DNA from: an uncultured Spirochaetaceae bacterium
GTDB lineage: Bacteria; Spirochaetota; Spirochaetia; Treponematales; Treponemataceae
Direction of reading: 5' to 3'
Assembly (NCBI GenBank): GCA_902799665.1
Contig: CADCBK010000024.1
Span: 1 to 64,000, forward strand
DNA: 64,000 nucleotides
This document shows, piece after piece, positions 8,691 to 15,527 of this stretch. The notes beneath the pieces were generated by a model. That model searched no databases and had not been told where the DNA came from. It saw only the letters and a program-made list of their open reading frames with translations. A program made the translations under genes and the position numbers. How positions within the stretch are numbered: position 1 is the first letter of the stretch; each line of letters starts with the position of its first letter.

Positions 8691-9824
8691 ATGTCTGCAA
8701 AACGCGATTATTACGAAGTATTGGGAATAGAGAAGAGCGCCTCGATTGACGAAATCAAAAGGGCTTACCGCAAGCTGGCCGTAAAGTACCATCCTGACCG
8801 AAACCCAGGCAACAAAGAGGCCGAGGAAAAGTTCAAGGAGGCCACCGAAGCCTACGAAGTCCTTTCCGACGACAAAAAGAGGCCGATTTACGACCAATAC
8901 GGCTTTGCCGGCCTTGACGGAATGGGTTCAGGCGGCGGAGCCCAGTATTCGCACGCCTTCCATGACTTTTCCGACTTGTTCGGAGGAATGGGCGGCGGCT
9001 TTGGAGACATATTCGACAACATTTTCGGCGGCGGCTTTGGAGGCGGCCGCGGCCGCCAGACCGACAACGACGGCGCCTCTTTGCGCTACGATTTGGAAAT
9101 CACCTTTAAGGAGGCGGTTTTTGGCGTAAAAAAGGACTTGCGCTTTGCCCACAACGCCGCTTGCAAGGCTTGCAACGGAACTGGCGCCGAGCCCGGAACC
9201 GGCAAAAAGACTTGCCCCGCCTGCAACGGCATGGGCCAAATCAGGCGCTCAAGCGGCTTTTTCGCCGTCTCGCAAACCTGCCCCCAATGCCACGGCAGCG
9301 GTCAGATAATAGAGCATCCTTGCAAGGCTTGCCGCGGAACCGGCTACGAAAAGGAAAACAAGGTCGTTTCGTTTACGATTCCGGCCGGAATTGAGGACGG
9401 AAAGCGCATCGTAATCCCCAAGCAGGGCGACGCGGGCCGCAACGGAGGCCAGCCGGGCGACTTGGTCGTCGTCGTGCATATTGAAAACGACGAATGCTAC
9501 GAGCGAAGCGGAAGCGACTTGTATTGCGCGATTCCGATTTCTATGAGCCAAGCGGCCCTCGGAGCCACGGTCACGATCACCGCGCTTGACGGCCGAAAGA
9601 TAGACATTCCGATTCCGGCCGGCTGCCAAAACGGAAAGCTTTTGCGCGTCCGGGGGGAGGGAATAGCTTCCGCCTCCAGAAAGGGCGACTTGTACATAAA
9701 AATCATGGTCCAAATCCCGGCCAAGCTTAATTCAAAGCAAAAGCAGCTTTTGGAAGCCTTCGCCGAGGCCGAGGCCGCCACAAAGAGCCCCGCGCTTCTA
9801 AAACTTTCAGAACTCAATCGCTAA
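8691..9824 (+). CDS. dnaJ: DnaJ, Hsp40 cochaperone (type I)
   Basis: A 377-residue complete DnaJ that delivers clients to DnaK and stimulates its ATPase. The J domain (1-70) has HPD in [11 protein letters not shown] Gly/Phe-rich linker (75-120) follows, then the zinc domain with four CxxCxGxG repeats ([32 protein letters not shown]), then the C-terminal beta domains and dimerisation helix. It starts 20 bases after dnaK and is the last gene of the operon. Confidence 0.96.
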   Translation: MSAKRDYYEVLGIEKSASIDEIKRAYRKLAVKYHPDRNPGNKEAEEKFKEATEAYEVLSDDKKRPIYDQYGFAGLDGMGSGGGAQYSHAFHDFSDLFGGMGGGFGDIFDNIFGGGFGGGRGRQTDNDGASLRYDLEITFKEAVFGVKKDLRFAHNAACKACNGTGAEPGTGKKTCPACNGMGQIRRSSGFFAVSQTCPQCHGSGQIIEHPCKACRGTGYEKENKVVSFTIPAGIEDGKRIVIPKQGDAGRNGGQPGDLVVVVHIENDECYERSGSDLYCAIPISMSQAALGATVTITALDGRKIDIPIPAGCQNGKLLRVRGEGIASASRKGDLYIKIMVQIPAKLNSKQKQLLEAFAEAEAATKSPALLKLSELNR

Positions 9825-9826
9825 CC

Positions 9827-9854
9827 CGCCCCTGCCGTTTCGGTTATTGGGGCG
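9827..9854 (+). terminator. Hairpin after dnaJ, no T run
   Basis: A CGCCCC/GGGGCG stem (9827-9832 with 9849-9854) enclosing a smaller CCG-TTT-CGG loop, three bases after the dnaJ stop. It lacks a following T run, so it may stabilise the mRNA 3' end or be the 5' part of the structured RNA that follows. Confidence 0.4.
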
Positions 9855-9872
9855 AAAGACTGGCGAACAGTA

Positions 9873-9988
9873 AAAAAAACGCGCAGCGGGGTTCCAGCCG
9901 ACGCAAACATAGGACACGTTAAGCTAATCGCTCAGCCCTAAAAGTACCTCGTTTGCGGGCGGTTTGGTTCCCGCGAGAGCGTTTTTTT
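9873..9988 (+). ncRNA. Candidate structured small RNA ending in an intrinsic terminator
   Basis: A 116-base segment folds into one long interrupted hairpin. AAAAAAACGC pairs with GCGTTTTTTT (9873-9882/9979-9988), GCGGG with CCCGC (9886-9890/9970-9974), CCA and GCC with TGG and GGC (9894-9899 with 9958-9967), and GCAAAC with GTTTGC (9903-9908/9951-9956). A 42-base apical region is left. The long rod with internal loops and a T-run end recalls 6S-like RNAs, but I see no diagnostic 6S bubble sequence. SRP apical-loop and tmRNA motifs are absent. It may also terminate the dnaJ transcript. Confidence 0.45.
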
Positions 9989-10056
9989 GTTTGTCTTTCA
10001 TTTTCTTTGGCCCACAATTTTTGCGCTTTTTTTCCCCTTTTTTGCCGATAATGTGT

Positions 10057-10062
10057 TATAAT
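10057..10062 (+). promoter_or_regulatory. -10 box upstream of the first SpoIIE-like gene
   Basis: TATAAT at 10057-10062 with no convincing -35 at 17 bases. A leader of about 20 bases containing AGGGGA precedes the ATG at 10089. Confidence 0.45.
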
Positions 10063-10088
10063 AGTCTGAATTCTTTTCAGGGGATTTT

Positions 10089-11483
10089 ATGCTCAAAACA
10101 AAAAAACTCTATGTGTCCATAGTTTCAAACATTCTTGCGGTCGCGCTCTTTATGATCGTTTCGCGCTTCATCCTTCCTCCGGTTACAGACGGAATAGAAA
10201 GGGCTTACTTCATCATACTGGAATTTGTCCTGCTTTTGTTCAGCTTGACAATCCTGTCGGTGGCCGCGATAGCGCTCAACAAAAAGCTTGAAAGGGATGT
10301 GCTTCAAAAGACTGAAACTAGGTTCATGCAGGAATTCATAGACGCTTTGCGCTTTTGCTACTCTTTGGACGACTTTTATGAAATCGTCAAGCGAATATTG
10401 GAGCGAAAGGCTGACTGCTCCGTTTTGTACATCGATTCCGAAAAGGACTACGTCCTTTATTCTTCAACGGACTTGCTCACAAGCGACAAAAAGACCGTGA
10501 CGACGCTCAACCAAAACTTTCCGGCCTCGTGGCAGGACGGCTACCACTTTATCGGAGACAAGCTGGGCGTCGTTTCGTCTTACAAAAAGGCGCGAGGCTT
10601 TTTCCTTTGCGCCAACAAGCACCACTTCTTCATTTTTTGCCGCTACACCCGCCTCTTTGACACCGGCATATACAAGGAGCTTTTTGATGAATTCGTCCGC
10701 TTTAGAAAAAGGGCGGAGACTATCGCGAACCTTTCCGAAATAGCCTCGCTTTCAAAGGACTGGGAGCAGCTTGCCGAAACTCAAAAGCTTTTCTTGCCGC
10801 AAGTCCTTCCAGAGCCGCACCGCCTGCGCCTGGCCGCCTACTTCCGCCCGCTTGTCAACGTTTCGGGCGACTACTACACGGCGCTGCCGATTGACAAGCA
10901 CAAGACCCTTTTGATGCTTGGCGACGTTTCGGGAAAAGGCTTGCCGGCCGCCCTTATCATGGGCTTGGTAATGAACACGGTGAAGATTATGGAAAACAAG
11001 GAAGACTTGGTTTCCATCGTATACGCGATTGACAAGGCGATCAAGAGCATGAAATTGCAGGACAAGTACACGGTTCTCTTTATCAGCGTCGTTGACACGC
11101 AAAAGATGACGATCCGCTACGTAAACGCGTCGATGTCCGACCCCTTGATCATCACCAGGGCGCCGGACGGCTACACAATCAAGCCGCTTAGCTCAAACTG
11201 CGGCGTTGTCGGAATCATCGACTTGGACAACGTTCACATGGACGAGCAGCGCCTTTTCCGCGACGACTTGATTTTGTTCGCTTCGGACGGCGTTTCGGAA
11301 GTCATGAACGAGGAGGGCGTTGAGTTGGGCGACACTGACTTGTACAAGCAGACAATCACCAAGAGCGCCGCCAAACAGCCGCAGGAATTCGTGGACGACG
11401 TTGTAAAATTGATTTTTGACTACAAGGGCGAGAACAAACTTCACGACGACATTACAATGATGGTTACAAAGGTGGTGGGCTGA
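10089..11483 (+). CDS. Membrane-anchored SpoIIE/RsbU-type PP2C serine phosphatase
   Basis: A 464-residue sensor phosphatase. Two N-terminal membrane helices (about 9-30 and 40-65) precede a ~150-residue unidentified sensing region and a C-terminal SpoIIE-type PP2C domain (about 230-464). All metal-binding positions are intact: SGDYY, LMLGDVSGKG, FASDGVSE and HDDITMM. Enzymes of this family dephosphorylate STAS-domain anti-anti-sigma factors, and a STAS protein is encoded two genes downstream at 13807, its probable substrate. A Shine-Dalgarno sequence (AGGGGA) precedes the ATG. Its stop overlaps the start of the next gene by one base (TGATG), so the two are translationally coupled. Confidence 0.88.
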   Translation: MLKTKKLYVSIVSNILAVALFMIVSRFILPPVTDGIERAYFIILEFVLLLFSLTILSVAAIALNKKLERDVLQKTETRFMQEFIDALRFCYSLDDFYEIVKRILERKADCSVLYIDSEKDYVLYSSTDLLTSDKKTVTTLNQNFPASWQDGYHFIGDKLGVVSSYKKARGFFLCANKHHFFIFCRYTRLFDTGIYKELFDEFVRFRKRAETIANLSEIASLSKDWEQLAETQKLFLPQVLPEPHRLRLAAYFRPLVNVSGDYYTALPIDKHKTLLMLGDVSGKGLPAALIMGLVMNTVKIMENKEDLVSIVYAIDKAIKSMKLQDKYTVLFISVVDTQKMTIRYVNASMSDPLIITRAPDGYTIKPLSSNCGVVGIIDLDNVHMDEQRLFRDDLILFASDGVSEVMNEEGVELGDTDLYKQTITKSAAKQPQEFVDDVVKLIFDYKGENKLHDDITMMVTKVVG

Positions 11484-13687
11484 TGATTTACATAATTTTG
11501 AATATTGGAATTGCCGCTTACTTGACGTGGGCTTCGTTCAACGTCAACACAAAGAACATGAGGAACGAAAATTCCCTCGTTAACATAGTGCTGCTTTCGG
11601 CCGTCACCGCCGTCTTGACTGTCGTGACGATGGCGATGATTTTCTGGGGCCCGGAGCGCTTCACCGTCTTCTTGGAGCACGCCATGCTCCTCTTGGTAGG
11701 AATCATATACATCGCCATAGCCTTTTATTTCTTGGGGAACTCGTTCAAGCGCGGCCGCTTTATGACTTTCCTTGAAACGCTTTTAATACTCGCGGCGCTC
11801 TATGTGTCTTCGTCCAAGATTACGGTAAGCGACTACACCCGCTTTGGATACGGCTCCGAGCTTTTGTTTTCGGGCGAGCTAGCTTCGTTCTTCCCATATA
11901 CATGGGAGAATTTGTATTTCGCGCTTTTTGTTTTCTTCCTGCCGGGAATGAGCGCCTTGATTATGCTTCTTAGCGCTGAGAACGCCAATTCAAGGCAGAA
12001 CTTCCAGCGCGCGGTTTTGTTCGCGGGCGCGCTTTTGTTCGCGTGGATTTCAAGCTTCGCCTTGGTCTACACTTCAAAGATGCTTCCGATGACGATTTCG
12101 CTTTATACGGGCGTTCTCGCGATTTTCGTCACTTTCTTGACCCGCATTTCGGTTCAGGACAAAATTTACGACAGCCTTACGCTCTTTTCGGGGCTCTTGG
12201 TCAACGTCATAAAGTACGCGCTCCCCGCATTTGTCGGAGCCTTGTTTTTTGTAGGCTTAAGGCCGATTTACTCAGGCTCAAAAAGTTTGTACACGATTGT
12301 TGTTTTCATCGTGTCTGTGGCCGTGATTTTCGCGGGCCGCCTTTTCGCCGCAGCCTTCTCAAAGCTTTCGACATTCCGCTCGTCAAACTACGGCGCGGCT
12401 TTTGAAGCCGACTTGGCCGCCATCGACTACAACGACGAAACCGGCGACATATGCAAAAAGCTTTTTGAAATATTCCAAAACCGCGCCAACGTCGGCTCGA
12501 TGAAAGTCTTGATCGCCGGCGGCAACAACGAGCTTAACACCGTCTTTGCAAGCAAGGGCTCAAAGCCGACTTTGAGCAGCCTTGACCCCGGCCTTGAGGC
12601 GATCCGCGAGCAGGACATCAACATCTGCATGAAAAACCAGGCCGAAGGAATTTTCGCGCTTGAGCAAAAGCAGGCCGAAATCAACGCCTTCTTTAAGGCT
12701 GTCGGCGCCGAAGTCTTGATCATCCTAAACGAAGGCCACCACTTGGTTGGCGTCATAGCTTTGGGCGAAAAGCGCGGCGGCGCCAGCTACGACGAGTACG
12801 ACAAGCAAATCTTTGACAAATTCTATTCCTACTTCTTTGTTTTCGGCTACTACATGTCAAACATCGCCAACGCTTCCGTCGTAGGAACAGTAAACCGCGA
12901 AATCCGCATGTCGGCGCAGATCATCACTTCAATCCAGGAAAACATGGATCCCGTCGAAAACCCCAAGATGGACGTAGGCTACCTGATGGTTCCCGCCCAC
13001 AACATCGGCGGAGAATTCGTTGACCTTATCCGCTTGAACGAAAACCGGCATATTTTTGTAACCGGCGCCTTGAGCGGAAAGGGCATCTCGGCCTCTATGA
13101 GCATGGTCATCTTAAAGTCGATCATCCGCACTTACCTTAACTCGACCCATGACTTCAAGAAGCTTGTTTCAAAGATCAACCAGTTCATCCGCTTTAGCTT
13201 GCCCAAGGGAACCTTCTTTGCAGGCATTTTCTGCTTGATGGATTTTGAGACCGACACGCTGTATTACATCAACTGCGGAATTCCGACAATGCTCTTGTAT
13301 ACGCGCGCCTACAACAACGTAATCGAAATCCAAGGAAACGGCTACGTCTTGGGCTTTGTAAAGGACATCAGCCCGCTCCTTAAGGTAAAGCAAATCAAAA
13401 TGAACGCAGGCGACGTCATCGCAATCAGCACGGCCGGCCTCATCAACAGCCACTCGCTTCGCGGCGAACAGTACGGAAAGGACAGAATAAAGAAGTCCAT
13501 GACCGACAACTACATGTACAGCGGAATGCGCATGTGCTCGTTCTTGTTTGACGACCTAAAGCGCTTTATGGCCAAGGAACTTGACGACGACATCACGGTG
13601 ATGATGATTCGCTACCTTGACAAGGACAGCCAGACTGTAAGCGACGACGAAGAAGGGGAGGCCAGCGGCACTACAACTGGTTCTTGA
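11483..13687 (+). CDS. Polytopic SpoIIE-like protein with degenerate phosphatase domain
   Basis: A 734-residue protein. The N-terminal ~300 residues hold about eight to nine hydrophobic helices, a middle region (about 310-480) is GAF-like in length, and a SpoIIE-like domain covers about 490-720. Positions that carry metal-binding Asp in active enzymes are changed: GGE instead of GGD near 510, TGALSGKG instead of GDVSGKG near 530, STAGLIN instead of SDGVTE near 650. Only the final DDDIT near 700 remains. A pseudophosphatase that senses a membrane signal, or regulates its active neighbour at 10089, is the best reading. It is translationally coupled to that neighbour. Confidence 0.8.
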   Translation: MIYIILNIGIAAYLTWASFNVNTKNMRNENSLVNIVLLSAVTAVLTVVTMAMIFWGPERFTVFLEHAMLLLVGIIYIAIAFYFLGNSFKRGRFMTFLETLLILAALYVSSSKITVSDYTRFGYGSELLFSGELASFFPYTWENLYFALFVFFLPGMSALIMLLSAENANSRQNFQRAVLFAGALLFAWISSFALVYTSKMLPMTISLYTGVLAIFVTFLTRISVQDKIYDSLTLFSGLLVNVIKYALPAFVGALFFVGLRPIYSGSKSLYTIVVFIVSVAVIFAGRLFAAAFSKLSTFRSSNYGAAFEADLAAIDYNDETGDICKKLFEIFQNRANVGSMKVLIAGGNNELNTVFASKGSKPTLSSLDPGLEAIREQDINICMKNQAEGIFALEQKQAEINAFFKAVGAEVLIILNEGHHLVGVIALGEKRGGASYDEYDKQIFDKFYSYFFVFGYYMSNIANASVVGTVNREIRMSAQIITSIQENMDPVENPKMDVGYLMVPAHNIGGEFVDLIRLNENRHIFVTGALSGKGISASMSMVILKSIIRTYLNSTHDFKKLVSKINQFIRFSLPKGTFFAGIFCLMDFETDTLYYINCGIPTMLLYTRAYNNVIEIQGNGYVLGFVKDISPLLKVKQIKMNAGDVIAISTAGLINSHSLRGEQYGKDRIKKSMTDNYMYSGMRMCSFLFDDLKRFMAKELDDDITVMMIRYLDKDSQTVSDDEEGEASGTTTGS

Positions 13688-13703
13688 CCAAAACGGTTTG
13701 CTA

Positions 13704-13790
13704 GCCGCATACGGTCGGGCACACCCGCCGTTTTGCTTTAAGGAAACTATCTACTGGCGCTCTTGCGAGCGCTAGGCAATAAGCCGCATT
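13704..13790. repeat. Dispersed intergenic repeat, family B copy 1
   Basis: An 87-base element between the degenerate phosphatase and STAS genes. Its reverse complement matches 35317-35403 at 76 of 87 positions by hand alignment with no gaps. It begins GCCGCAT and ends with the inverted form ATGCGGC-like CCGCATT, so the unit has short terminal inverted repeats plus an internal GGCGCTC/GAGCGC hairpin. Confidence 0.75.
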
Positions 13791-13806
13791 ATTTGGAGGC
13801 AGAAAA

Positions 13807-14133
13807 ATGGAAGCGTTGACAATTACAGAAAAAAAAGGCGCCAACTACATTCTTCTTGAATTGAACGGAGCCATTAACTCATACACTTTGGCGGAATTCC
13901 AGGGGCGGGTCTATTCGATAATACAAGAGACCAACCTTGTTCTTGACCTTTCCAATGTGTTTGAAATCGACTCGTCTGGAATGGGCGTTTTGTTCGCCGC
14001 CTTTAACGACGGCCGCGAAGCCGGAAAGCGCCTTTACCTTATGAACATGTCCCCGCAGGCCCAAAAAACGGTCAGCGACACCGGCTTTTTGGACGCCTTT
14101 GACGTCATCAGTTCTGTTACCGAAGTAGAGTAG
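13807..14133 (+). CDS. STAS-domain anti-sigma factor antagonist
   Basis: A 108-residue single STAS domain of the SpoIIAA/RsbV type. The phosphorylation loop reads FEIDSSGMGVLF, with the regulatory serine most likely Ser57. When unphosphorylated such proteins bind an anti-sigma kinase and free a sigma factor or another partner. The active phosphatase at 10089 is its likely activator. No anti-sigma kinase gene is visible nearby, so the kinase must be elsewhere. TTGGAGG precedes the ATG. A family-B repeat separates it from the upstream gene, so it may have its own transcript. Confidence 0.9.
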   Translation: MEALTITEKKGANYILLELNGAINSYTLAEFQGRVYSIIQETNLVLDLSNVFEIDSSGMGVLFAAFNDGREAGKRLYLMNMSPQAQKTVSDTGFLDAFDVISSVTEVE

Positions 14134-14162
14134 CGGCAAAAAAAGCAAAAGAAAGCCTAAAA

Positions 14163-14230
14163 TTGCTTGTTAGCCGCATGAGCCGCAACATTCGCGCTCG
14201 CAACCAAGCTTGCGCGAACAGCGGTATTAT
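14163..14230. repeat. Dispersed intergenic repeat, family A copy 2
   Basis: Shares the GCCGCAT...GCAACATT block and an exact 23-base core (14200-14222) with the element at 61-190. Here the two blocks are adjacent, whereas the first copy has about 75 extra bases between them. The core contains an imperfect palindrome around AAGCTT. Confidence 0.65.
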
Positions 14231-14247
14231 CGTGCCGTAACAATGCC

Positions 14248-14262
14248 GTGAAAATAATCACA
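14248..14262. promoter_or_regulatory. CRP/FNR-like operator candidate 1
   Basis: GTGAAAATAATCACA: a GTGA-N6-TCAC palindrome like sites of the CRP/FNR family. A second near-identical site lies at 14352. Both are followed by GTA and a nearby CGC. Confidence 0.5.
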
Positions 14263-14264
14263 GT

Positions 14265-14291
14265 AAACCGCCTGTTTGGGGCGGTTTTTTT
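14265..14291 (+). terminator. Intrinsic terminator after the STAS gene
   Basis: AAACCGCC (14265-14272) pairs with GGCGGTTT (14280-14287), and T runs through 14291. It would end transcripts arriving from the STAS gene about 130 bases upstream. Confidence 0.85.
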
Positions 14292-14351
14292 ATTGGCGGT
14301 GCAGGATTTAGGGCATTTTGGTTAGCATATGCTAATTATTGCGGTTTTTTA

Positions 14352-14366
14352 GTGAAAAAAATCACA
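14352..14366. promoter_or_regulatory. CRP/FNR-like operator candidate 2
   Basis: GTGAAAAAAATCACA, the same GTGA-N6-TCAC palindrome as at 14248, about 60 bases upstream of the -35 box at 14426. That is a reasonable distance for an activator site. Confidence 0.5.
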
Positions 14367-14425
14367 GTATATCGCAAAAATTGTAAATTTCGCGCGAATT
14401 CTTCATATATATTGACGTTTGCTTA

Positions 14426-14454
14426 TTAACAAAATCTGAATATGGGTTTATACT
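14426..14454 (+). promoter_or_regulatory. Sigma70-type promoter of the mdh-fum-hdr-flx-frd region
   Basis: TTAACA (14426-14431), 17 bases, TATACT (14449-14454); predicted transcript start near 14461. The surrounding ~250 bases are markedly AT-rich compared with the coding DNA. Confidence 0.65.
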
Positions 14455-14520
14455 TTAATTTGAATTTATTGTATCCTTGGGCTTATTGTCTTTGGACGCA
14501 TAGTTTCAAACTATAACACG

Positions 14521-15432
14521 GGCCAAGTAGGATCAACGGTAGCCTACGCGCTCACTTTAAGGCAGTTGGCTTCGGAAATCGTAGTCATTGACATCATCAA
14601 GGAAAAGGCGATGGGCGAGGCGATGGACATTCGCCAGGCCACTCCCTTTGTAGGCCCCATTTCGGTTCGCGACGGAGACTACGAGGACGCCAAGGGCTCC
14701 GACATCGTCATCTTCACTTCCGGAGTTGGAAGAAAGCCCGGCCAGTCGCGCCTTGACCTTACCCAGACCAACGTCGACATCACAAAGTCTGTAATTCCTT
14801 TGATCACAAAGGCTTGCCCCAACGCGCTTTACGTAATCGTCGCCAACCCTGTTGACATTTTGACATACCAGTTCGTAAAAACTTCCGGCATTCCCGAAAG
14901 CCGCATTTTCGGAACCGGAACTTTGCTTGACACGGCCCGCTTCCGCGCCCGCATCGCCGAGACTTACAAGGTAGGCGCGACAAACGTTCACGGCTACGTC
15001 TTTGGCGAGCACGGCGACTCTTCTTTCGTTCCGTGGTCTTTGGCTAACATCGGCTCAATCCCGGTAGACAGCTTCGCCAAGTCTTTTACCGGCGACAAGC
15101 TTCCCGACTTTGACAAGAACGACGTTGAGGACTACATCAGAAAGTCTGGCGGAATCATCATCAACGCCAAAAAATTCACCAACTACGGAATCGCCGCCAC
15201 AACGGCCGACTTGGTCGAGGCCTTGAACTACCACACGGATTCTGTCTTGACAATCTCTTCAATGATGAACGGCGAGTACGGCATCAGCGACGTTTGCCTT
15301 TCAATCCCGACTTTGGTCGGCTGCAACGGAATCAAGGGCCACATCGCCACTCCGCTTGCTGACGACGAAGTCGAAAAGCTGCGCCACTCGGCCGACTGTC
15401 TCAAGGACGTCATCAAGCAGGTGAATTTCTAA
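14521..15432 (+). CDS. mdh: Malate dehydrogenase of the LDH-like family, 5' end abnormal
   Basis: Interconverts oxaloacetate and malate with NAD(H). From 14521 the frame reads GQVGSTVAYALTLRQL, the second half of the Rossmann dinucleotide loop, then VVIDI, the active-site loop, IVANPVDILT and the catalytic VFGEHGDSS. The substrate-discriminating position is Arg (codon 14731-14733, in GVGRKPGQSR) where lactate dehydrogenases carry Gln, which favours oxaloacetate; the adjacent fumarase agrees. The expected first ~10 residues (a beta strand and GAG) are not encoded: the frame is open back to a stop at 14461 but has no ATG and reads NYNTGQVG. A TTG at 14566 exists, but starting there would lose the NAD loop. 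The gene is either 5'-damaged or mis-assembled. Confidence 0.75.
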   Translation, partial: GQVGSTVAYALTLRQLASEIVVIDIIKEKAMGEAMDIRQATPFVGPISVRDGDYEDAKGSDIVIFTSGVGRKPGQSRLDLTQTNVDITKSVIPLITKACPNALYVIVANPVDILTYQFVKTSGIPESRIFGTGTLLDTARFRARIAETYKVGATNVHGYVFGEHGDSSFVPWSLANIGSIPVDSFAKSFTGDKLPDFDKNDVEDYIRKSGGIIINAKKFTNYGIAATTADLVEALNYHTDSVLTISSMMNGEYGISDVCLSIPTLVGCNGIKGHIATPLADDEVEKLRHSADCLKDVIKQVNF

Positions 15433-15443
15433 GGAGCGGAAGC

Positions 15444-15512
15444 GTGTCATTCCCGCGCTTGTCGCGGGAATCTTTGGACAAAAGATTGTCGGGGCAGGCC
15501 CGACAATGACAC
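15444..15512. repeat. REP-like palindromic element between mdh and fumC
   Basis: Outer inverted ends GTGTCATT/AATGACAC enclose two perfect 9-bp hairpins: ATTCCCGCG/CGCGGGAAT (15449-15471) and ATTGTCGGG/CCCGACAAT (15485-15507). This resembles the GTCATTCCCGCG class of palindromic repeats found in many bacterial genomes. It has no T run, so read-through is likely. Its probable role is mRNA stabilisation or a mobile REP unit. Confidence 0.7.
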
Positions 15513-15527
15513 AAATGAGGAAAAACT

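Noticed and set aside
9873-9988. SRP RNA, tmRNA or RNase P RNA
   Set aside because: The SRP apical GGAAGG/AGCAGCC loop, the tmRNA TpsiC-like 3' end and tag frame, and the RNase P conserved blocks are not present; it is also too short for the last two.
14566-15432. Short mdh starting at TTG 14566
   Set aside because: Clear homology (GQVGSTVAYALTLRQL) continues upstream in frame; starting there would remove half the NAD-binding loop.
15444-15512. Intrinsic terminator between mdh and fumC
   Set aside because: Neither hairpin is followed by a T run and the outer ends are themselves inverted repeats, as in REP elements.
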